Assembly: GCA_009746045.1 (NCBI GenBank)
Contig: RPFO01000156.1
Coordinates: 918,153 to 971,652, forward strand
Source: Mesostigma viride
Taxonomy: Eukaryota; Streptophyta; Mesostigmatophyceae; Mesostigmatales; Mesostigmataceae
Length of the DNA stretch: 53,500 nt
Direction: 5' to 3'
Shown here: piece by piece, positions 20,283-31,000 of the stretch
How the letters are laid out: each line of letters opens with the position of its first letter
Numbering within the stretch: position 1 is the stretch's first letter
Made by a program: the position numbers and the translations under genes
Notes under the pieces: model-generated
Told to the model about the DNA's origin: nothing
Database searches by the model: none
Seen by the model: only the letters and a program-made list of their open reading frames with translations

Positions 20283-21288
20283 AGACCAGGCCTTGCTTCA
20301 GCTTGGGTGCCCCAGTGGGCTGCTTGACCAAAGTACCAAGTGGTGACTGGTGCTTACTGGTTGACAGCCGGTCCTTCAGGGTTAGGTACACCCTCCTGGA
20401 CAGGAGTTGGTGTGGAATGTCACTCCTACCAGCTGAGAATCATGCCTGGCCCTCCCCATGGGGTTCAGAAGAGTCGCCAGGACTTAAGTCGACGCCTTTG
20501 GCCTCAAACAGTTAGGCCATGCAAGGGCAACCCGAATGTTGGTTCTTACAGGTTGCTGTATATATGTTTTCTAGTGCTTGTTTCCAACCTGTTGCTAATA
20601 AAGAACCTGGTTGTGTGACCATGTGGAACATGGTTGCCAGGGGGCCACATTCTGGGTTATATAATGCTTGAATAAAACATAATCATGTCATGTCATTCTC
20701 ATGTTGTTCCATGGTTGTAATGTTTCTCTTGTGTAAAGTTCCAGGTCACCTATAAACCTGGAGGTTGGGGTGGGGTTCAATTCCCCAGCAGAGCCACAGC
20801 CTGGCATGAGTGATTCCTGGGCTTAACACCCAGTGAAGACATGGGCTCCCCAATAGGCAGTATTTGTAGGTGCTACCTGAGTCTCTTTGAGCATAAAAGG
20901 GAAAGGCTGGCCAAGGCGGGCGCCATAAGAACGGGCGCCTGTGATAACTGTGAAAGATCAGGAACTCACAATAGTACGTTCTTGGCATCCTGTAATCCCA
21001 GCCATTGGACTAGGTAATGTGCCTTGACTTTAATCTAGCACCAAGTTCCCAAGGAAAGGTTGGGAGCTGACCAAGGGGTCAGGGGATAACCTGGGGTGAC
21101 CTCTGATTCACTGGCCAGTACACCTAGCCTGGTCCAAGGGCAGATATGTTGTTACCCAAAGGAGGCAGGAACCTGGGCCCTCAAAGGTCTGATCAACCTC
21201 AAGGGACCAAGCGGTCTGTGGCTGAGTGGGCACAAGCAAGGTTAGGCTTGTTTCAAGCTGGTCCAGCTCCAAAAGAAGAAAGGGTTGG
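20283..21288 (+). other. Non-coding 3' region of the copia element
   Basis: About 1 kb with no long ORF. AATAAAG/AATAAAA-type polyadenylation-like signals occur near 20596 and 20672. It ends in a purine-rich tract. Confidence 0.7.
21268..21288 (+). promoter_or_regulatory. Polypurine tract of the copia element
   Basis: CCAAAAGAAGAAAGGGTTGG directly precedes the 3' LTR. This is the expected plus-strand primer for reverse transcription. Confidence 0.8.
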
Positions 21289-21939
21289 AGTTAGCATTTT
21301 GGGCAACCAATATGCTAAGTGGATGCAGTTTGGAAAGACCTTTCCAACGCCGTGCTGACCGCCTGAAACAGACAAGGGACGAGAAAGATATGAGGTCCCG
21401 AAGTCCTAGCCGTCCGTGGCCGACTAGGGTACAGTCCTCTGGTATAGTGGACAGGACACGTGGCAGGCCGTGCCTGCACAGGCTTAGCCTGACTATCACG
21501 TGACTGTGGTCCACGTAGACCAGAGGAGCAGCAGCCTGTGGCTGGTGGAATACAGGACTGGCACAGGTCTGCAAGGATACTAGGCCTTGCAGGCTTGTGA
21601 CAGGTCCTGTACTTCCTAGGTTGCAGAGTCTAGGCAAATCCAGTTCGTCCTGGCTCTGCACTGATGCCAGTGGACGTTGAGGATTTGCTTGCATGCCTGC
21701 ACGTGCCTCGTCACGCCGATGGGAACGAGGAACAACGCAAAGGATATAGCTTGGTCATGGGGGATGACCAGCTATCTTGGCAAGCACGAACCGAGGCTCC
21801 CACATTGGACGTGGAAACGCTCACCGTGGTCGTGGCTTGGTGCACGGGTTAAAGGTTGCTGCCTTTGCAACTTTGGCTCGAATCCCGTTGTGTGTGGCGT
21901 GAGAGACCAGGAACTCACAGTTCTGGCTGCTCACTAACT
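21289..21939 (+). repeat. 3' LTR of the copia element
   Basis: 651 bp, about 99% identical to 13509-14156. Followed by the TSD CCTCT at 21940-21944. Confidence 0.95.
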
Positions 21940-22007
21940 CCTCTTACTAGTCATAGGCAGGATTATAAGGCTGGCTGAGAGTCCGAGTGTGGCTTGAGTC
22001 GTAGGTG

Positions 22008-22468
22008 AGCTTGTTGGATGGTTGCGGGGTCCTCTATCTGCTCAAACGACCAGGGGTAGCTTGTTGGATGGTTGCGGGGTCCTCTATCTGCTCAAACGAC
22101 CAGGGGTAGCTTGTTGGATGGTTGCGGGGTCCTCTATCTGCTCAAACGACCAGGGGTAGCTTGTTGGATGGTTGCGGGGTCCTCTATCTGCTCAAACGAC
22201 CAGGGGTAGCTTGTTGGATGGTTGCGGGGTCCTCTATCTGCTCAAACGACCAGGGGTAGCTTGTTGGATGGTTGCGGGGTCCTCTATCTGCTCAAACGAC
22301 CAGGGGTAGCTTGTTGGATGGTTGCGGGGTCCTCTATCTGCTCAAACGACCAGGGGTAGCTTGTTGGATGGTTGCGTGGTCCTCTATCTGCTCAAACGAC
22401 CAGGGGTAGCTTGTTGGATGGTTGCGGGGTCCTCTATCTGCTCAAACGACCAGGGGTAGCTTGTTGGC
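22008..22468. repeat. 50-bp minisatellite, nine units
   Basis: Units start every 50 bp from 22011 (TTGTTGGATGGTTGCGGGGT...). Eight are identical by eye and one has GCGTGGT. The near identity means recent expansion. Confidence 0.97.
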
Positions 22469-22648
22469 GGCTGTGTAGATGTCACCCAACCTTCTATCAT
22501 ACATATTTCCAACCAGATGTTGGAGACTGCCCTTCCTCGATCATTGCTATGTGGTGGCCGCGTAACGCTAACGGTCGCTGACATGTCTGTGCAGAGGTGC
22601 GTACTATACTGCTATGCGTCACGGGCACCCTTGTGGCGTCTGTTTCAG

Positions 22649-22753
22649 GCTGGGTGGACCCCGCTCCATCATGCGTCAAGGGACGGTCGTCTGGCCGTAG
22701 TCCAGCACCTTATGATGGCACCCCGCGGTGCAATCAAGGATGCCAAAGACAAG
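22649..22753 (+). CDS. Single ankyrin-repeat exon
   Basis: A 105-nt exon between an acceptor (TGTTTCAG|GCTGGG) and a donor (GACAAG|GTAACC) encodes 35 residues. It holds the ankyrin consensus GWTPLHHASRDGRLAVVQHL, then a loop. Ankyrin repeats bind partner proteins. One repeat per 105-nt exon in phase 0 is a common layout. No other ankyrin exon is visible within the window. It cannot be spliced directly to aminopeptidase exon B, because that junction (phase 1) would put it out of frame. It may belong to a neighbouring gene broken up by repeats. Confidence 0.72.
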
Positions 22754-22824
22754 GTAACCCATTTCCTTGTCCTCTGTGCCCTTGATTTGCATGGGTTAAA
22801 CCAGGAAATATGCGGTAAACCAGG

Positions 22825-22885
22825 AAATATGCTGCGACCACTTGGTTCCCAAATTGAGAACCAAGTGGTCGCAGCACATTTTTGC
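22825..22885. repeat. Short perfect hairpin in the intron after the ankyrin exon
   Basis: TGCTGCGACCACTTGGTTC and its complement flank a 10-nt loop at about 22831-22878. Possibly a tiny fold-back element or the remains of one. Confidence 0.8.
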
Positions 22886-24059
22886 TGTGCAGTGCGGCTC
22901 GGGACTATACCTCTCAAGCTCACTGGAGTTTTTGCGGCATTATAGCTGCTTTTAATGACCTTTTAATATTCTATTTCCAGAGTTCTGCTTGCAGTTAACT
23001 TGTCGTGGTACAGCACGCACATGTAAGCCATGGGTATTTTTTTATTAACCATGCAATAAGAATATCGTTAGGTTAAGAGGTACCACACGTATCGACCAGC
23101 TGGTTACCAACTGAGGGTAGTGTGATAGGTGAAAGGTTTAGAAAGGAGCATTATGTGACCAGGGGAGCCAAGTGACGCGCGTAAGGTCACCGTGAGGAAT
23201 GCAAGTAAACACCCTGTTGCGTGCCAGGAGAGCATGGAAAAGCTCCAAGGGGTTAGGCCCGTCATTGTTGGGCCCGGGGTCCCACACCCCCTGCCAGCCG
23301 TTAAGAATCAGTACTCCAGCACAAGTACATTTTGAGTTTTTCCAAGTTTCCTGTTTTTTGCTTGTTTCAAGTTCAGTTTTGCATAAAAAGTGTCCCCATA
23401 GCCCCTGGATCTCATCTGGAGGTAGTTGAACTAGTATATGCTACAATATACTAGGTTGTACTATTTTCTACTAAATTTATACTATAAAATACTAAATTGA
23501 ACTACATCTGAACTAAATGTAACTGTGATTGATGCCCCTGTAACGTCTCCCAATGCTCAATAACAGGTCTGGCCACCATTGGTGACCTCCTAGAGCCATT
23601 CACAGCTGCATTTCGTGGATCACCGCACCAAAAAAAATTGTTTTACTTAGCCTTATCAACATGGGAATGAGGGCTTTGGTGTGCAAACATGCATGTGTGC
23701 TAAAAATTGGACATTCTGACACTGCGCGAGAGTCTGGTAATACTTAAGCACTTCAGGTCATGATCGAAGTATAGAATGAACCGATGCAAGCAATCAAGCA
23801 TTATGCAAGGAATGGAATGCTGCAATGAATTTTAGCAGTAATACTTGCAACTAGCTAGGGAACACACGATAAAGTCACGAATCTGACATGCATTGTGCCG
23901 TCATGGCACATGCATGAACATGTACACGAACAGAGGATCACGCGGACGCCCACGCGCATGCGCATGGCGATCCCCATGCCCCCCCCCCCACACACACACA
24001 AGCCCCAACTCCAAACATTGCACCAATGACCCACCCACCCAAACCCAACCCCAGCCCCC
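22886..24059. other. AT-rich stretch without recognised genes
   Basis: Includes a CTA/TACTA-rich AT tract (about 23425-23520). A segment at 23310-23345 (AGTACTCCAGCACAAGTACA) resembles the subterminal sequence of the 8.4-kb element (24580-24605), so a decayed relative may end here. Confidence 0.45.
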
Positions 24060-24199
24060 TGACCCCCCTAACGCCCATGCACACGCCCACGCCCCCGCCC
24101 ACGCCCACGCCCACGCCCACGCCCACGCCCACGCCCACGCCCATGCCCACGCCCCTGCCCCCGCACCCGCCCATTCTCACCCACGCTCACGCCCCCGCC
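24060..24199. repeat. (CCCACG)n minisatellite, left part
   Basis: Hexamer array ending in CCCCCGCC at the left border of the gypsy insertion. It continues at 53346 as (CCCCCG)n, so one array was split. Confidence 0.95.
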
Positions 24200-24556
24200 T
24201 GTTACGCCCTGGCTCTACTCTATCCCAAACACCTCGCCTAACCTTACCTAAACTAGTGAGGATGCACATACCTAGGAGTGAGGAGCTATATTGGCTATAA
24301 GACCTAGGACGCGACGACTCTGCTCTCAATGCATTCTATTATAATACGCCATATACCGAATAAAACCAGGGTACTACGAAGGAAACAATACTACACTGCC
24401 ATGACCCTAGCTAGTATGTGCTAATTCAAGGGTTAACACACGCCGGGTGCAATTCACGAAGGACAACTGCTGCATAAATGATCGCCGACCTTCGTGTATG
24501 CTCGGGCCGACATCGACCCTTGCCTACAGGACCAACGCATGTCCACAAGGTTCACA
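24200..24556 (-). repeat. Gypsy 3' LTR, distal part
   Basis: Matches 52763-53126 with a few small indels. The LTR continues at 32957 beyond the 8.4-kb insertion. Confidence 0.93.
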
Positions 24557-24676
24557 CCCTAAGCACACCTGGAATTGTACTCCAGCACTAGTACAATTTG
24601 ACTTTTTTTCAACTTTGTTATTTTGTACCTCCCTTAGGTCCAAAGCTAGGAGGTAAGTGTCTCATCATGTTTTGAC

Positions 24677-25010
24677 ACCGTTGCACCGTTGCACCGTTGC
24701 ACCATAAAACTACCATTTTATGATTTTGTATGGTGTCATGAGGTAACATAACGTCCAATACTAATGTTATAATGTCCACAAGCACTGCCTAAAGTGGGGT
24801 GCCACTGTGCCACCGTTGCACCGTTGCACCGTTGCACCATAAAACTACCATTTTATGATTTTGTATGGTGTCACGAGGTAACATAACGTCCAATACTAAT
24901 GTTATATTGCCCACAAGCACTGCCCAACGTGGGATGCCACTGTGCCACCGTGCCACCGTGCCACCGTGCCACCGTGCCACCGTGCCACCGTGCCACCGTG
25001 ACATGTCTTG
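24677..25010. repeat. GCACCGTT/GCCACCGT minisatellite with a duplicated ~145-bp block
   Basis: CACCGTTGCACCG units occur twice, each followed by the same block containing ACCATAAAACTACCATTTTA. The array ends in a run of GTGCCACC units. It is the mirror of 31905-32836. Confidence 0.88.
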
Positions 25011-25240
25011 ACACACATTTTCACAGATCCGAAAACCCATTTTCTTCCCCTGGAAATTATTTGGAGAAGGAATAATGGTCAGTTTGACCTCAAATTTGGC
25101 ACCAAGGTTCCTTATCAGATATCTTATGATGCCATGTGGTCCAAAAAAAATTTGGGAGTCGGCAGCATGGTAACATGGTGACATTTGCTAGCAAAAAATA
25201 CCGTATTTTCAGCACTTTCTGGCATGTATGCATATATAAA

Positions 25241-26172
25241 GACTCCAAATGAACTCAGTTGGGCCTGGGACTTTGCACATGTTCTAAACACATCCCATGC
25301 AGCATGCCCACAAAGTTTCAGGCTGGTTGGATGACAAATAGGTGACAAATGCTAGCATAAATACCCCAAAAATGCAGTTTTTCATGGTTTTTCAAGGGTT
25401 TTATCACACATATGCACATACATAATGACACCAATAGAGCTCAGTTGGAGCTGGAACTTTGCACATGTTCTAAACACATCCCATGCAGCATGCCCACAAA
25501 GTTGCAGGCTGGTTGGATGACAAATAGGTGACAAATGCTAGCATAAATACCCCAAAATGCAGTTTTTCTTGGTTTTCCAAGGGTTTTATCACACATATGC
25601 ATACATAATGACTCCAAATGAACTCAGTTGGAGCTGGAACTTTGCACATGTTCTAAACACATCCCATGCAGCATGCCCACAAAGTTGCAGGCTGGTTGGA
25701 TGACAAATAGGTGACAAATGCTAGCATAAATACCCGAAAAATGCAGTTTTTCATGGTTTTTCAAGGGTTTTATCACACATATGCATACATAATGACTCCA
25801 AATGAACTCAGTTGGAGCTGGAACTTTGCACATGTTTTAAACACATCCCATGCAGCATGCCCACAAAGTTGCAGGCTGGTTGGATGACAAATAGGTGACA
25901 AATGCTAGCATAAATACCCGAAAAATGCAGTTTTTCATGGTTTTTCAAGGGTTTTATCACACATATGCATACATAATGACTCCAAATGAACTCAGTTGGA
26001 GCTGGAACTTTGCACATGTTCTAAACACATCCCATGCAGCATGCCCACAAAGTTGCAGGCTGGTTGGATGACAAAATGGTGACTGATGGTAGCGAACCCC
26101 CCCCCCCAAATGCAGTTTTTCTTGGTTTTCCAAGGGTTCCAACACATGGGTGCCTATATCAATGAACTCAGT
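25241..26172. repeat. Satellite, 183-186-bp unit, five copies
   Basis: Units start (GACTCCAAATGAACTCAG) at 25241, 25427, 25610, 25794 and 25978. A sixth is interrupted by the fold-back block and resumes at 27054. Minus-strand ORFs of 60-80 codons simply repeat with the unit. Confidence 0.92.
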
Positions 26173-27053
26173 AGTTACGTTAAATAATGCCGGAACCTTT
26201 TGCCGCCTGAGGCAAATCGGTCCGTAACACTATTTTGCCCGGAATAACCACTTCCGAGCACCCAAGTTAATTCGGCCGAATTAACTTGGGTGCTCGGAAG
26301 TGGTTATTCCGGGCAAAATAGTGTTACGGACCGATTTGCCTCAGGCGGCAAAAGGTTCCGGCATTATTTAACGTAACTAAAACCTGGCCTCGTGGAGGGG
26401 GGACGAAGAGCCCGAGACATCCGCCTAGGCCGCTGAGCACGCACCACTAAATGCGCCGGAGCTGCCTCAGTGAGGATTCGAACCCCTGACCTCCAAGGTG
26501 CACGGGTTTTAGTTACGTTAAATAATGCCGGAACCTTTTGCCGCCTGAGGCAAATCGGTCCGTAACACTATTTTGCCCGGAATAACCACTTCCGAGCACC
26601 CAAGTTAATTCGGCCGAATTAACTTGGGTGCTCGGAAGTGGTTATTCCGGGCAAAATAGTGTTACGGACCGATTTGCCTCAGGCGGCAAAAGGTTCCGGC
26701 ATTATTTAACGTAACTAAAACCCGTGCACCTTGGAGGTCAGGGGTTCGAATCCTCACTGAGGCAGCTCCGGCGCATTTAGTGGTGCGTGCTCAGCGGCCT
26801 AGGCGGATGTCTCGGGCTCTTCGTCCCCCTCCACGAGGCCAGGTTTTAGTTACGTTAAATAATGCCGGAACCTTTTGCCGCCTGAGGCAAATCGGTCCGT
26901 AACACTATTTTGCCCGGAATAACCACTTCCGAGCACCCAAGTTAATTCGGCCGAATTAACTTGGGTGCTCGGAAGTGGTTATTCCGGGCAAAATAGTGTT
27001 ACGGACCGATTTGCCTCAGGCGGCAAAAGGTTCCGGCATTATTTAACGTAACT
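26173..27053. mobile_element. 881-bp palindrome of three fold-back copies and two mirrored spacers
   Basis: Copies of a 206-bp perfect palindrome (AGTTACGTTAAATAATGCC...) lie at 26173-26378, 26511-26716 and 26848-27053. The 132- and 131-bp spacers are reverse complements of each other. The whole block is therefore one inverted repeat centred near 26613. It sits in a satellite unit with a 5-bp TSD TCAGT (26168-26172 and 27054-27058). Confidence 0.92.
26717..26847. repeat. Spacer with a tRNA T-arm-like B box
   Basis: Contains GGGGTTCGAATCC (about 26744-26756), a match to the RNA polymerase III B box. Its mirror copy is at 26379-26510. No full tRNA cloverleaf could be drawn, so a SINE-like or tRNA-derived fragment is the most I can say. 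Confidence 0.45.
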
Positions 27054-27397
27054 TCAGTCAAGCCTAGAAATTTGCACAGCTCATAAAAACATCTATGTTA
27101 ACTGCCCACAAGAAATTCAGACTGTTTGCATGACAAATAGGTGACAGATGCTAGCAAACATAGCACAAAAATGGCAGTTCCTAGTAATTGTTTTTCGTGG
27201 GTTTCATCCCATAGTTGAATGTCAACCATTCCAGTTTGGGATATATAGTCAGGTTCCCAACAACACATCTAGATGATATATTATGTGATATTGCAGGAAG
27301 GCAGACTTAGGGGCACACGCCCATGATACAACGTCAACATGTACATCAACAACACACACGTAACTTAGCTAATCATCACAATAAAAAGCACATCTTC

Positions 27398-27485
27398 CCC
27401 ACCCACCCACCCACCCACCCACCCACCCACCCACCCACCCACCCACCCACCCACCCATCCACCCACCCACCCACCCATATAACCA

Positions 27486-27521
<36 letters not shown>

Positions 27522-27535
27522 TGCACGCAAGCACA
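27398..27535. repeat. (CCCA)n and (CACG)n tracts
   Basis: About 75 bp of CCCA tetramers, then about 45 bp of CACG tetramers. Confidence 0.95.
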
Positions 27536-27545
27536 CACACAGTCA

Positions 27546-27860
27546 TGCCTTCCCTCCCTCCCTCCCTCCCTCCCTCCCTCCCTCCCTCCCTCCCTCCCTC
27601 CCTCCCTCCCTCCCTCCCTCCCTCCCTCCCTCCCTCCCTCCCTCCCTCCCTCCCTCCCTCCCTCCCTCCCTCCCTCCCTCCCTCCCTCCCTCCCTCCCTC
27701 CCTCCCTCCCTCCCTCCCTCCCTCCCTCCCTCCCTCCCTCCCTCCCTCCCTCCCTCCCTCCCTCCCTCCCTCCCTCCCTCCCTCCCTCCCTCCCTCCCTC
27801 CCTCCCTCCCTCCCTCCCTCCCTCCCTCTCCTCCCTCCTCCCTCCCTCCCTCCCTCCCCC
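27546..27860. repeat. (CCCT)n microsatellite, about 315 bp
   Basis: Almost pure CCCT tetramers with minor breaks at the right end. They give false PPS/GRE repeat ORFs. Confidence 0.98.
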
Positions 27861-28179
27861 CATCATTCATGCATCCGTTCATTCATGCATGCATCCACTC
27901 GTTCATTAACATGCCTCCGTTGGTCAGGGGTTCAAAATGATGCAACAGACACCAGAAAAGGGAGAAGGAGCCGCCTCCCCAACGTGCCGCCTGGCGACGG
28001 CAGCGATGGGCCCAGGGGGGTTAAGGTGCGCTTTGTCTTGTTCGCCGGGGTGCGCCGGCGGGGTGCGGGCACTTAAATTCAAGAGCAATAGCACAAGCAA
28101 TGTCATGATTCCAAACGCCAATTAAGAACTGCACTTATTGTAATATACCTTTGGTAAAATAACAGCCGGATTTCCCCTG

Positions 28180-28383
28180 TCATAAATTTACCTCAGATTT
28201 CGCAGTTGCACGGTCGGCTTCATCATCCGAAGCACCAGAGGCAAGTATTCTCTCAAGTTCATTCACTGCGCCCCTGTGATACACGGTCGCTTGCATTTTC
28301 TTCCTTTCTTCATCATCTACACCTGTCACGGATAGAGGGCCTGTATCGATCCTTTGTCTGGTTCTCTTGCCCCGGTGGTGCAT
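28180..28383 (-). CDS. Possible coding exon inside the 8.4-kb element
   Basis: A 67-codon minus-strand frame, charged and helical (DDEERKKMQATVYHRG, ELERILASGASDDEADRA). A donor-like GAG|GTAAAT occurs near its end. Upstream the sequence runs into the 523-bp palindrome. No family recognised. It could be the remains of the element's own protein. Confidence 0.25.
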   Translation of the reverse strand: MHHRGKRTRQRIDTGPLSVTGVDDEERKKMQATVYHRGAVNELERILASGASDDEADRATAKSEVNL

Positions 28384-28429
28384 GGCCGGGATCCATTGTG
28401 TCTGGTGGGGCTACTGCTGCGTCCTTTTC

Positions 28430-28952
28430 CATCGCTGGTGCTTTCCGATATCCCCTACATGTAAAGACCAAATGGTGGTGGCACGGAGTACAAAATTAAT
28501 GGTGGTGGCACGCCGCCATTGTTGTTGTTGATGTTGTGTCCCACGCCGCACACCGGTGGAGTACAATTTGGTGGTGGCACGGTGTGCCGGTGCAACGGTG
28601 CAACGGTGCAACGGTGCAACGGCCAGTGATTGGCCCGTTGCTGATTTTCTGATATGCAGCCTAGTAAAAATTGGCCGCAAATCTTGTGCCCACGTGCGAC
28701 CGGACGAATTTGCGGCCAATTTTTATTAGGCTGCATGTCAGCAAATCAGCAACGGGCCAATCACTGGCCGTTGCACCGTTGCACCGTCGCACCGTCGCAC
28801 CGTGCCACCACCAAATTGTACTCCACCGGTGTGCGGCGTGGGACACAACAACAACAACAACAATGGCGGCGTGCCACCACCATTAATTTTATACTCCGTG
28901 CCACCACCATTTGGTCTTTACATGTAGGGGATATCGGAAAGCACCAGCGATG
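28430..28952. repeat. Long inverted repeat, 523 bp
   Basis: Both arms start at CATCGCTGGTGCTTTCCGAT and its complement, and pair to a centre near 28691 with a short loop. Differences are mostly copy number in GTT, ACC and GGTGCAAC tracts. The GGTGCAAC tract is the same motif as in the element's minisatellites. Confidence 0.88.
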
Positions 28953-29956
28953 TGTGTTTTGTTTACTCATGTCGTGTGCACAACCAGCCATCCTTTATTT
29001 CCCTATCTATGATGCATGTTTGCGGAATTCTGGCAACCTGGCACATGGCCAAACTCCTCAATGTCAGGGGTGCGAGGGGTTGTTTGTCAAGAGGATAGAC
29101 ACACGCACATGCTCAACAACTCTTGCTCCAATGCCACTGCCACTCACCCAGAAACTCGGGCACAACCACGCACGATCGCTACGCTGCTAGCCAGAATCGC
29201 AGTCCTCACCAAAGTGAGGGATGGGGCACCAGCTAGTTTGGCAGTCTGGTGGCTGAGGACGTGCAGGAGTTGAATGACATTTCTGAAGCAAGTAGTCACG
29301 GATGGCTTGGAGAAACATGGTGAAGCATGCAAGGGCGTGCATCTCATGCTGACAAGGGCCAGAGCAATTAGAGCATGAGCACAAGGCACGTGCCTGTGAA
29401 GAGGCCATTGGCCTTGCACTATCTGTTGAAGACAACTGCGGTATGGTGGCCAAGCGGCTCACCGGGGTTGTGCAGTGGCTTCTTCATGCTAGGTATGATG
29501 CCGCGGCCAAGTGCAGTCCTTTGGTGGCACATTTCAAGCCGGCAACCTCGAGGTAGCAACTGAGCAGTGTATGAGCTGTCTGGCTATGCACCACAGCGCT
29601 GGCTGAGGAGATCTAGTCCAACTTGGAAGCTGCATCGCCAGCAACGTGAACCCCTATAACAGAGACAGGGACATGGGGACATCCATGGTGATGCAGAGGA
29701 CCATGTGTGGCAACCTTAGTCAGGCGGGCCGGTTGCCAAGGGATGTGCTGCTACCGAATCAAGGCGCACAAAACACATCGCAGCCATGCCGACCGCCAAG
29801 ATGCCTGGCATGATTAGATTATTACATTGCCAAGCTGAGTTTGCGACTACCGTGCATGCTGTGGGTTTGAACTGATCATGCTAGCGAACGTGACAGCTGG
29901 CAGTTCTTATGTCTAACAAGCCCCTACTTGAAAATTGCCTGAGCATGGCCACATGC
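28953..29956. other. Core of the 8.4-kb element, degraded coding-like DNA
   Basis: Plus-strand frames near 29340-29550 contain a fairly ordered stretch (LALSVEDNCGMVAKRLTGVV) interrupted by stops. It may be a dead gene. Nothing can be named. Confidence 0.3.
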
Positions 29957-29969
29957 ACATATATACAGC

Positions 29970-30171
29970 TCGGGCCATGGCTGACATCATGCTCCGCCGT
30001 ACGCGGGCTGATTTTGCGGTGCAGCAGGGCTATTAGGTTCCTCCCGTTAGGAGTTTCCATTGGTCTTATCGTAGTATAGAGATTTGACATGGCTCTGTAT
30101 ATAGGTTTATAGCTGGGCGTTTGCTTTGGTTTGAGTGATTTCACTCTGCTGTAAGTAATTATATTATTATA
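29970..30171 (+). mobile_element. 5'-truncated LINE tail, copy 2
   Basis: About 60 coding bases, a TAG, then a 3' UTR ending in GTAAGTAATTATATTATTATA. TSD of 13 bp (ACATATATACAGC at 29957-29969 and 30172-30184). It matches the last ~200 bp of 40159-40548. 5' truncation with a variable-length TSD is typical of target-primed non-LTR retrotransposition. Confidence 0.88.
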
Positions 30172-30389
30172 ACATATATACAGCCATGTCTAGCCACTGT
30201 TCATATTCATATATCTTTGTCTATGTGTCACAAAAGTTGTGTTATATTATCTGTGCAAGGTCTGAACAGTTAGCAACACAGTTGGTGGGAGTTGGCCATA
30301 CCGTTACAAAAGAACTTTGCATCCAAGGTTGAGTGATTAGCTGGAAACTGGCAGGTGTTGCATGGACCAGTGAACCCAATGACACTTGA

Positions 30390-30960
30390 TGGACCTGAAT
30401 TAAGTTTTGTGCAATGTCTGAAATGATGATGATTAACATGCGCGCTTGTTTTCAGCCTCAACTGAGCACACCTGGCATGGGAAACTGCAAGAAATGTGGC
30501 GGAAATGCAAAAATCGCACATTTTTTCTCACATTTGGTAGCGAGCTGTCAATGAATGAAGTACAACGGACCTGAATTTTTGTGCAATGTCTACAATGATG
30601 ATATTTAATATGCTTGCAAGTTTCCAGCCCCAACTGAGCACATCTTGTATGAAAACTGTCATGAAATGTGTCTAAAAAACGCGAAAAACGCACATTTTTG
30701 CTAGCATTTGGTGGCATTTTGTTACCAAGTACAGTACGATGGACCTGATTTTTTGTGCCATGTCTACATTTATGATGTGCAATGTGATTGCAAATTTCCA
30801 GCCTCGACTGAACACACCTTCTATGGAAACTGCAATGAGATGTGGTGAAACAGTGTGTTTTTGCTAGCATTTGGTGGCAGTTTGTCACCAAATGAGGTCA
30901 GATGACCATGGGACCTGGTGCACAGTTGGTAGACATGAGCATTAGCCTACCTGCAAATAG
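30390..30960. repeat. Satellite, 170-176-bp unit, inverted relative of the left-arm satellite
   Basis: Repeats of GGACCTGA at 30391, 30567, 30741 and 30911. A segment such as CCAGCCCCAACTGAGCACA is the reverse complement of CTCAGTTGGAGCTGG in the left array. Confidence 0.8.
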
Positions 30961-31000
30961 CCAGGCCAGGAGCTCTTTATTTGCATACTAAATGGTATTT

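Larger units (their letters stand above)
13509..21939 (+). mobile_element. Complete Ty1/copia-type LTR retrotransposon, 8431 bp
   Basis: Bounded by two direct LTRs (648 and 651 bp) whose ends are AGTTAGC and (G/A)CTAACT, inside a 5-bp TSD CCTCT (13504-13508 and 21940-21944). LTRs differ by about 5 substitutions and 3 small indels, about 1%, so insertion is fairly recent. Order on the plus strand: LTR, leader ORF, gag with CCHC knuckle, integrase, retropepsin-like domain, copia-type RT, RNase H, about 1 kb of non-coding DNA, polypurine tract, LTR. Several frames are broken, so this copy is probably inactive unless the breaks are sequence errors. It sits in or after the second aminopeptidase intron. 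Confidence 0.95.

Noticed and set aside
13509-21939. Endogenous virus of animals or crops
   Set aside because: No envelope-like gene. RT and RNase H are of copia type, so it is an ordinary LTR retrotransposon.
22008-22468. CRISPR-like array
   Set aside because: The 50-bp units are contiguous and near identical, with no variable spacers, in a eukaryotic context.
12756-22753. Fusion of aminopeptidase exons with the ankyrin exon
   Set aside because: Exon B ends in phase 1 and the ankyrin exon is read in phase 0. Joining them destroys the ankyrin sequence.
24060-24199. Telomeric repeat
   Set aside because: (CCCACG)n is not a known telomere unit and the array contains many variants within the chromosome arm.
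27323-27940. 205-codon Pro/Ser ORF and 168-codon Gly/Arg/Glu ORF
   Set aside because: Readings of (CCCA)n and (CCCT)n microsatellites.
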